Assembly: GCA_025356435.1 (NCBI GenBank) | Contig: JANXSY010000105.1 | Location: 1-64,000, forward strand | DNA: 64,000 nt | Direction of reading: 5' to 3' | Source: Isosphaeraceae bacterium | Lineage (GTDB): Bacteria; Planctomycetota; Planctomycetia; Isosphaerales; Isosphaeraceae | Part shown: piece by piece, positions 32,101-37,820 of the stretch | How positions within the stretch are numbered: position 1 is the first letter of the stretch | Layout of the letters: each line of letters opens with the position of its first letter | The notes under the pieces: model-generated | Told to the model about the DNA's origin: nothing | Databases searched by the model: none | Seen by the model: only the letters and a program-made list of their open reading frames with translations | Translations under genes and position numbers: made by a program

Positions 32101-32168
32101 TGAAGGGCACCGACGGCCGCGCCATCACCGGAGCGATCCACAACACCATCCACGAGTTTGGGAAGTGA
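26139..32168 (+). CDS. Giant fusion protein: S9 dipeptidyl/prolyl peptidase + HExxH metallopeptidase + PVC-type cytochrome c domain + second cytochrome c + DUF6797-like + propeller
   Basis: Single uninterrupted ORF; GSWGWSGGGSMSLNAVFRHP; VTLHELAHGYHDR; CAKCH at 29199-29213; CANCH at 29721-29735; C-terminal propeller-like region. Confidence 0.85.
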   Translation: MNVRNLTRWQLSVITTCLVAGATVRAEDPAPAESLLSVGRLFGVGEFDTESLPARQWSRRSSTYFTLTQATNGTGRELIRNDPATGKNDVVFPATALVPGGAKEPLAVDAYTFSADESRVLIYTNSQRVWRRNTRGDYWLLDVATRRLRKLGGDAAPSSLMFATFSPDGTRVAFVRENNLYVQDVESLKITPLTTDGSKSVMNGTADWVNEEELDLRNCFRWSPDGRQILFWQFDTTGVAEFHLIDNVVSKSPRITSFAYPKVGEKNSATRLGVISVDGGKVRWLDLPGDTREHYLPHADWTPDGSQILVQQFNRIQTELRVWRIDPAKGQAKAVFTEGDAAWLENENPWRWLDGGKSFLWLSERSGWRHAYLAHADGSPSEPITKGEFDVIAVEAVDESGGWLYYAASPKNATQRYLFRSKLDGSKSEQLTPAKQTGWHEYDFSPDARWAVHTWSNFTTPPVVDLVRPGEHTVVRTLTDNAKLRAKLAALKRPDVEFMRVPIGNGVTLDGWNIKPANMDPLAKLPMLMYVYGEPHGQTVRDAWSGPRGLWHWMLAQQGFVVASVDNHGTNVPRGREWRKSVHHKIGILAPTEQAEAVRVLLQRWPFVDPTRVGSWGWSGGGSMSLNAVFRHPDLYRAAIAVAPVADQRLYDTIYQERYMGLPADNATGYRDGSPTTHAGKLRGNLLLVHGTGDDNCHYQGTERLMEELIAKGKRFSVLPYPNRTHAINEGRNTDQHLMDAMTRYLHDNLKSPHAPAPETVYETRNVRGWNVHVNRELLATEPKLTAKALEILDTQLAEITRVVPMEGVSKLRQVPLYFNPEYPGIRPLAEYHPDADWLRKNARDPAMAKAVEFHNVRIFEAEANRMPNVTLHELAHGYHDRVVPKQFANAEIQAAFTHAKKSGKYNKVARHHGNGRPNTIEKAYAMTNPMEYFAETTEAYFTGNDFYPFTREELKTHDPDMFELLGKLWQVEAEPAPAPVPPSLTQQLLKMSPADLAKAARAQGDAGRGAVLFFQPFLSCAKCHDGETSTQLGPDIAKAGKEATAEYLIESMLLPSKQIKKGYETLVINMSDGRVVAGLLAEETADAVTLLDPSAGGKRVVIAKADIDRRTASAQSPMPDGLVNVLSDRQQFLDLTKYLIEINEGGPTRANELRPAQTALVIPEYENDIDHAGLLRALDNKAFKRGEATYTRVCANCHGTKDQPGSLPTSPKFAAHVFKNGSDPFSLYQTLTRGYGLMAPQTWMVPRQKYDLIHYVRETYLKPHNPTQFAKVDDAYLAKLPKGTSAGPAPMNVEPWVTTDYGPSLMNTYEVGGAAKSTAPNIAYKGIAVRLDAGAGGVSRGKRWALFDHDTMRYAAGWSGDGFIDWKGIHFNGQHQIHPKLTGEIAVSNPVGPGWADPKTGSFADTRFLGRDARPYGPLPREWARFVGTYAYGDQTVISYTVGNANILELEGTEIESSKPANVMFTRVLDIGKSSRNLLCRVAPDSVAVAVIGDKAVSLAKQDGFTVLTIPAAATPTRVKLLLAKGGADALTAFAKTSHAPQALKPLTEGGPKRWPELLKTTVAVGKNDGPFAVDSFGLPERNPWNAQLRLTGFDFYPDGKRMAVCSWDGDVWTVSGFDNLAGGLTWQRIASGLFQPLGLKFRDGAIFVSCRDQIVKLHDLNDDGETDFYECFNSDHMVTEHFHEFAMGLQTDAEGNFYYAKSGRHALPALVPHHGTLLKVSKDGVKTEILATGFRAANGVCLNPDGTFFVSDQEGFWTPKNRINKVEKGCFYGNMFGYTDITDTSDSAMKQPLCWITNDFDRSPAELVWVDSEKWGPLKGSLLNTSYGMGKIYVVPHETVGGQSQGGMCALPLPTFPTGIMRPRFHPTDGQLYVCGMYAWAGNQTAAGGFYRVRYTGKPVDLPVGLKVKAGGIEVTFTEEIDAKAAADPANYEVKVWGLKRTQNYGSKHIDEKKLAVSKAVPDGKTVWLEIVGLAPTWGMEIQYRLKGTDGRAITGAIHNTIHEFGK

Positions 32169-32425
32169 TCATTAATCGCGAATCATGACGCAATATTCGC
32201 ACTTGATTAATATTGCACGAGTTGTGGTTTGATCATGTTTTTTGATCCGAACTGCATCGATCCGCCAATTGCCAAAGGTTGTCTCGATATTCTGACTCGT
32301 CGGGAGGTGAGATCGTCGATGGCCTTGGCATCAGCGTCGGCATCAGCGTCGGCATCGTGGCCGACGTCCGCCGAGCGTCGTGTGAAATCCGTTAGCATAG
32401 AATTATTCCAGACCCGATGTGACCG

Positions 32426-32788
32426 TCACTCCTTCCGCTTCTTGACCCTCCATCCGTCTAGCAGCTTCTTCTGGCGGTCCATCACCTCTTGGGCCTCCTC
32501 GACGATCGTCTCGCACACCAGCTTGCACAACCGCTCGACGAGCGGGTCGTCGAGCTTGTAGAAGACCTGCAAACCTTCCTTGCGGCGGGCCACCAACCCC
32601 GCCTCGGCCAGCATCTTCAAGTGCTTGGAGACGTTGGCCTGGTTCCTGCCGGTCTCCTCGACCACCTGCGTGACGCTGCGCTCGCCCGCCATCAAGCTGC
32701 GGAGGATCGCCAGCCGGCTCGGGTCCGCCAGCATGCGGAACTTCTCAGCCATCAGGTCCAGGAACTCGTCGGGGATCGTGGCGGCCAT
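32426..32788 (-). CDS. ArsR/SmtB-family transcriptional regulator
   Basis: MLADPSRLAILRSLMAGERSVTQVVEETGRNQANVSKHLKMLAEAGLVARRKEGLQVFYKL. Confidence 0.95.
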   Translation of the reverse strand: MAATIPDEFLDLMAEKFRMLADPSRLAILRSLMAGERSVTQVVEETGRNQANVSKHLKMLAEAGLVARRKEGLQVFYKLDDPLVERLCKLVCETIVEEAQEVMDRQKKLLDGWRVKKRKE

Positions 32789-32791
32789 AAC

Positions 32792-32820
32792 TTGACTGGT
32801 TAACCATACAGGAATATACT
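32792..32820 (+). promoter_or_regulatory. Near-consensus sigma-70 promoter with palindromic operator
   Basis: TTGACT-17 nt-TATACT; perfect palindrome TGGTTAACCA at 32797-32806. Confidence 0.7.
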
Positions 32821-33037
32821 TCTAGTGGCGTTCTGAAATATTTTAGCACGGTGGCTCTCGTTGGGAAGTGGTCCTATTCGGAGAACCAATGAACGACTGG
32901 CTCCTGCCCCGGATGGGCGTTCCCACTTGAATGGGCGGTTCGTCTGCGGCGGCATCGCATTCAGAGCAAACGAAAGCGGCAGGAGACCCGATTTTCACCG
33001 AGGAACTCTTCAGAGACCCAAGTGGAGGCGACGAGAG

Positions 33038-33472
33038 ATGAACCGGCTGACGTGCTTTGGAATGGTTGTGACATGCCTGGCACTAGGGACGGCCCCTACG
33101 ACCTGGGCGGGCGACACGCCCGAGGGCGGGCCGTTGAAGGTCTTGGTCCACGTCAACGTCCCCGAGTCCGGCATCCAGGGTGCGGGTTTGAAGAACGTGG
33201 CGAACATTCTCAAGGAAGCCCCCGACACGATGGTCGAGGTCGTCTGCCACGGGGCCGGGATCGGCCTAGTGGAGGGGGCTCGCAGCGACCACTCCGAGGC
33301 AGTCGAGGCCCTCATCAAGAAGGGCGTGAAGTTCGTGGCCTGCGAGAACACGATGCGGCAGAAGTCGATCAAGAAAGTCGACCTCCTGCCGGGTGTGGCC
33401 ACCGTGCCCTCGGGGGCCGTCGAAGTCGTCCGCAAGCAGCAGAAAGACGGCTATGTCTATTTCAAGCCATGA
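33038..33472 (+). CDS. DsrE-family protein with signal peptide
   Basis: PLKVLVHVNVPESGIQGAGLKNVANILKEAPDTMVEVVCHGAGIGLV...GVKFVACENTMRQK. Confidence 0.85.
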   Translation: MNRLTCFGMVVTCLALGTAPTTWAGDTPEGGPLKVLVHVNVPESGIQGAGLKNVANILKEAPDTMVEVVCHGAGIGLVEGARSDHSEAVEALIKKGVKFVACENTMRQKSIKKVDLLPGVATVPSGAVEVVRKQQKDGYVYFKP

Positions 33473-33520
33473 GTCCGAGTCGAGATCGGCCAACCAGCCA
33501 CGGATCGAAGGGAGTCGAAG

Positions 33521-34063
33521 ATGAGCGTTCAGACGATCACGCCGCGGGAACTTGAAGACTTGCGTCGGCAAGGGCGATCGGTCGAATTGATCGACGTTCG
33601 GACTCCGGTGGAGTACCAGGAGGTCCATGCCGATGCGGCACGGTCGGTCCCTCTCGACAGGCTTGAACCGAGGGTCGTGATGGAGGCTTGCAACGGTACG
33701 AAGCACGAGCCCTTATACCTGATCTGTCGCTCGGGCAGCCGAGGGAGCCAGGCGTGCGAGGTGTTCCACGCCGCCGGTTTCTCAAATGTCGTGAACGTCG
33801 AGGGCGGCACGCTGGCGTGGGAGCAAGCTGGACTGCCGGTCGTGCGGGGGAAGAAGGCTGTCTCGCTGGAGCGGCAGGTGCGGATCGCCGCCGGGTCGCT
33901 GGTGGTGCTGGGCACGGCACTGGGGGCCTTCGTGCATCCGGCCTTCCTCGGGCTGGCGGCGTTCGTGGGGGCGGGTCTGGTCTTCGCCGGGATGACGGAC
34001 ACCTGCGGGATGGGGATGATCCTGGCCCGGATGCCCTGGAACCTGGTGAAGGAGTCGGCCTGA
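33521..34063 (+). CDS. Rhodanese-DUF2892 (YgaP-like) membrane sulfurtransferase
   Basis: ELIDVRTPVEYQEVHADAA; LICRSGSRGSQA active loop; two-TM C-terminus GMTDTCGMGMILARMPWN. Confidence 0.92.
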   Translation: MSVQTITPRELEDLRRQGRSVELIDVRTPVEYQEVHADAARSVPLDRLEPRVVMEACNGTKHEPLYLICRSGSRGSQACEVFHAAGFSNVVNVEGGTLAWEQAGLPVVRGKKAVSLERQVRIAAGSLVVLGTALGAFVHPAFLGLAAFVGAGLVFAGMTDTCGMGMILARMPWNLVKESA

Positions 34064-35736
34064 TGAAGATCGTCATCGTCGGCGGCGTGGCCGGGGGTGC
34101 GTCGGCGGCGACCCGAGCCCGACGCCTCTCTGAGGATTCGCACATTGTCCTCTTCGAGCGGGGACCGAATGTGTCCTTCGCCAACTGCGGCCTGCCCTAC
34201 TACGTGGGCGGCGAGATTGCCGATCGGGACAAACTGCTCGTCGTAAGCCCGGAACGGCTGCGAGAGCGCTACAAGCTCGACGTGCGGATACGTTCGTCGG
34301 TCGAGGCCATTGACCGACGAGCGAAAACGGTCCGGGTTCGAGACCTCGCCAGCGGCAGGGAGTATGACGAACCCTACGACAAGCTGATTCTGGCCCCAGG
34401 GGCGAGAGCGGTCTTGCCAGACGTACCCGGCATCGACCTGCCCGGTATCTTCACACTCCGCGACCTTAGTGACGTGGACAGAATCAAGAAGCTGGTGGAT
34501 GGCGGGACCGGGCGGGCGGTGGTGGTCGGCGGTGGTTATATCGGTCTGGAGATGGTCGAGAACCTCGTGCGGCGGGGGATCGCCACGACCCTGGTCCAGT
34601 CCCAGGATCAGTTGCTCTCGTCGTTTGACAAGGAGATGACGACGTCCATCGCCGCCCATCTGGCCGCACACGGGGTCGAGGTAATTCTGAACAATTCCGC
34701 CGTATCGTTCACCCAGGCCGATCAGGGTCTTGAAGTTCGGCTCCGGTCAGGGCGCGTCCTTCCTGCTCGGTTGGTCGTGGTGGGGATCGGCGTAAGGCCG
34801 GAGAACAAGCTCGCCGTAGCCGCCGGTCTTGCCGTCGGGCCTCGGGGTGGCATCCGGGTCAACGAACACCTTCAGACCGACGACCCTGACATCTATGCGG
34901 TCGGGGACGCGATCGAGGTCGAGGATTTCGTCCTCAAAGTTCCGACCCAGATACCACTGGCCGGTCCGGCGAACCGCCAGGGTCGTCTCGCCGCCAACCA
35001 CATCTTCGGTCATGCTGACACCCGCTACCGAGGCACGCAGGGCACGGCGATCGTGGGCATCTTCGGCAAGACTGCGGCGATGACCGGGGCTTCGGAGAAA
35101 TCGTTAGAGCATGCCGGTCGTGCGTACCGCAAGGTCTACATCCACTCGAACAATCACGCTGGTTACTTCCCCGGTGCCGAGGTGATGGCTTTGAAAGTTC
35201 TCTTCGACCCAATCGATGGGAAAATCCTCGGAGCCCAGGCGGTTGGCGGCGACGGGGTGGACAAGCGGATCGACGTCCTGTCTATGGCGATCCAGGCGGG
35301 CATGACGGTCTTCGACCTGGAAGAGTCGGAACTGGCCTACGCGCCGCAATACGGTTCCGCGAAGGACCCGATCAACATGGCCGGTTTCGTGGCGAGCGGC
35401 CTGATCCGGGGCGAACATCCCCAGACCGAGGTCGAGAGAATTCTCGACCCCACGCCAGGCCGGGGGCCGTTCCTGCTCGACGTGCGGACGCCCGAGGAGT
35501 TCGAGCAGGGGCACATTCCCGAGGCCGTGAACATCCCGGTGGACGAGCTTCGACATCGACTGTCCGAGATCCCCCAGGATTGTGAGGTCATTGCTTACTG
35601 CCAGGTTGGGCAGAGGGGTCAACTGGCAACCCGCATCCTACTTCAGACCGGATTCAGAGCGAGCAATCTGGGCGGCGGCTACAAGACCTATCGGCTCTTC
35701 ATGCCGATGTCCTCCGGGGCTTCCGAGAGCCATTAA
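34063..35736 (+). CDS. FAD-dependent CoA-disulfide/CoA-persulfide reductase-like protein with C-terminal rhodanese domain
   Basis: MKIVIVGGVAGGASAATRARRL; SFANCGLPYYVGG; YCQVGQRGQLATRIL; TGATG overlap with preceding gene. Confidence 0.92.
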   Translation: MKIVIVGGVAGGASAATRARRLSEDSHIVLFERGPNVSFANCGLPYYVGGEIADRDKLLVVSPERLRERYKLDVRIRSSVEAIDRRAKTVRVRDLASGREYDEPYDKLILAPGARAVLPDVPGIDLPGIFTLRDLSDVDRIKKLVDGGTGRAVVVGGGYIGLEMVENLVRRGIATTLVQSQDQLLSSFDKEMTTSIAAHLAAHGVEVILNNSAVSFTQADQGLEVRLRSGRVLPARLVVVGIGVRPENKLAVAAGLAVGPRGGIRVNEHLQTDDPDIYAVGDAIEVEDFVLKVPTQIPLAGPANRQGRLAANHIFGHADTRYRGTQGTAIVGIFGKTAAMTGASEKSLEHAGRAYRKVYIHSNNHAGYFPGAEVMALKVLFDPIDGKILGAQAVGGDGVDKRIDVLSMAIQAGMTVFDLEESELAYAPQYGSAKDPINMAGFVASGLIRGEHPQTEVERILDPTPGRGPFLLDVRTPEEFEQGHIPEAVNIPVDELRHRLSEIPQDCEVIAYCQVGQRGQLATRILLQTGFRASNLGGGYKTYRLFMPMSSGASESH

Positions 35737-35792
35737 AGTGAGCGATCGGGGGCCGAAACGAGATCGTTTCCAGTGACTTAACCCAGGAGAAC

Positions 35793-36039
35793 ATGGCGAA
35801 GAAGTCGGGCTTCCTCGACGACTCCGTACTTCCTGGTCTACGGCCAAGCCGCCGCAGGTCTCCGCCGCCATCAAGGAGGCAAGGAGGCCGGTACGCGAAT
35901 CATCGTGTGCGGCGAGGCGATCAATCGCTTCGACATCTGGAAAGAGCAGCTCGAATTGGAGGTCGATGAGGTCGTGCCGAATTCGATCGTCACGTTGGCC
36001 GAGTTGGTGTCGAAGGGCTATCAAACCATCAAGTACTGA
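35793..36039 (+). pseudogene. Frameshifted DsrE-like gene
   Basis: ATG at 35793 then +frame PYFLVYGQAAAGLRRHQGGKEAGTRIIVCGEAINRFDIWKEQLELEVDEVVPNSIVTLAELVSKGYQTIKY*. Confidence 0.6.
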
Positions 36040-36055
36040 TCCAGGAGGTCTACGG

Positions 36056-36600
36056 ATGTTCGCACGGAAGTCTACTCTGCTCTCGGCGTCCGTCGGCCTC
36101 TTGCTGGCGTCGGTCGTCGCCCCGACGGGACTCGCCAAAGAGTCCGAGCCCGCCTCAATCTCGCTGATCGACATCGCCGACCTCCACGCCCAGTTGGAGT
36201 CGCACGACGAGTTCTTCTGGAACAACGACAAAGACGTGACGGCCACGGCGGGCGGGGTCGCCCGCATCGCCACGGCAAGAGGAGCGGGCTAGAGAGTTCC
36301 ACCACACTCTGATCGCCGCCAACCTGCGAGATGCGAAGTCGAAGAAACCTCCCTACCTCGTCGTCGGTAAGCCCCTTGAGGACGACCGGGAGTACGCGCT
36401 CGTCGCCTGCGAGCGGGAAGGCGACGAGCCGGGCAAGCACAGCCGCATCCCGCACGTCAAAGACCCGCAAGTCCTGGGTCTCGACGCCCACGAGGCGGTG
36501 ACGCGGTACCTCAGCAAGCATTCTCGACCGGCCGCTTCCGAGCGGGGGCGTGTAGTCGCCGAGGTCTGCCCGCCGTCGTCCGCTCTCAGGTCCCCTCACC
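36056..36600 (+). pseudogene. Internally deleted metallophosphatase/5'-nucleotidase
   Basis: N-terminal signal + ISLIDIADLHAQLESHDEFFW (stop 36292), then out-of-frame C-terminal part EYALVACEREGDEPGKHSRIPHVKDPQVLGLDAHEAVTRYLSKHS. Confidence 0.75.
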
Positions 36601-36678
36601 GGCCGCAGGAAGACCTGGCAGTTCCGGGAAATGATGTTCACGATCCCAATTGCGAAAACCACAAACGAGGCATTCAGC

Positions 36679-37329
36679 ATGAGTCAACGATCCCCATCCT
36701 TCTCGAAGCTGCCCGTCATCCTCGCCTGCCTGGCGGGCCTGGTCGCCGGGGCATTCGTCACGAGCGTCTTGAGGTCCACCCCGGCGCGGGCCGCCGACGG
36801 TCCCGCCGCCCACGGCAATGCCCCTGCAGGTTTGAAGGCTCCGATCGAGGAGATTCTGCACTGTCCTCTAGCCTTCGCCGGGGTCCACCTGCTGAAGGAC
36901 CTGCCAGAGCACTCACAAGTGGCCTATCATTACTGCAAGCCTGTTAACGACAACCTGAGCCAGTGCGTCCTTTACGACGGCACCGGCCCCGACGCCAAGC
37001 TGATCGGTATCGAGTACCTCGTCAGCGATGCTCTCTATCAGAAGATGCCGCCCGAGGAGAAGCTCTACTGGCACGACCACAATTACGAGGTAGATTCCGG
37101 CCTGCTCAAGAGCCTGACGCAGACCGGGGCCGACGAGGAGAAGGCGATGAAGGCCGTCCGCCCCCTATGGGGCAAGGTCTTCCACACCTGGGCGACCGGC
37201 AAGTCTTACCCCAGCGGCCCCCCCCGGCTCTTCTGGGCCGTCACCGGTGAGGAGCCTTATGTCCTCTCGTCCGAAGCCAAACTCCCCGCGGAACTGGAGG
37301 AGAGGCGGACGAAGCATGAGAAGAAGTGA
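36679..37329 (+). CDS. DUF1264 (oil-body-associated-like) protein with signal/TM N-terminus
   Basis: PIEEILHCPLAFAGVHLLKDLPEHSQVAYHYCKPVNDNLSQCVLYDGTGPDAKLIGIEYLVSDALYQKMPPEEKLYWHDHNYEV. Confidence 0.8.
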   Translation: MSQRSPSFSKLPVILACLAGLVAGAFVTSVLRSTPARAADGPAAHGNAPAGLKAPIEEILHCPLAFAGVHLLKDLPEHSQVAYHYCKPVNDNLSQCVLYDGTGPDAKLIGIEYLVSDALYQKMPPEEKLYWHDHNYEVDSGLLKSLTQTGADEEKAMKAVRPLWGKVFHTWATGKSYPSGPPRLFWAVTGEEPYVLSSEAKLPAELEERRTKHEKK

Positions 37330-37820
37330 GCGAGATTGTGGGGTTCCGAGATCTCTCCGAAAGATCGGAATCGTCTCGATGAGCCCCAGTTCCTGGGAGA
37401 GTTTTCGGACGTTTGTCGGAAGACCGCTGCGTTATTGAGCCGAGCCCAGGAACTGGTGGGGACGACGTGGCTGTTGACCAGGAAACCGATGACAAGATCC
37501 CTGCGCCGGTTTTCTGCTCGAATGTAACTCAGGGGCCATGACCGTCGGCGAGGTCTCGCGACCTATGGCTAAGTAAAAGCCCCGAATCGCCTCGCGGTGC
37601 TCCACACCCCGCCTCGCGCGACGCAGTTCCGTTCGGCTACAGGATCAAACTAGAACCTCTCTCTCACGTTACACTCGCACCATCCGCCGCTGCGCCGCAC
37701 CTTCTCCCGAAAGGAGAAGCGACGGATCAGGCCACCCTCTCACCGGCAGCCCTCTCTCGTTGCCAGGCCGGAGATCATCAATGCCAGCCCCCTCGCACCG
37801 TGACGTGGGGGCTGGCGTCG

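Noticed and set aside
32327-32356. 12-bp tandem repeat GGCATCAGCGTC x2.5
   Set aside because: Too short and few copies; likely simple drift in intergenic sequence, not a CRISPR or functional array.
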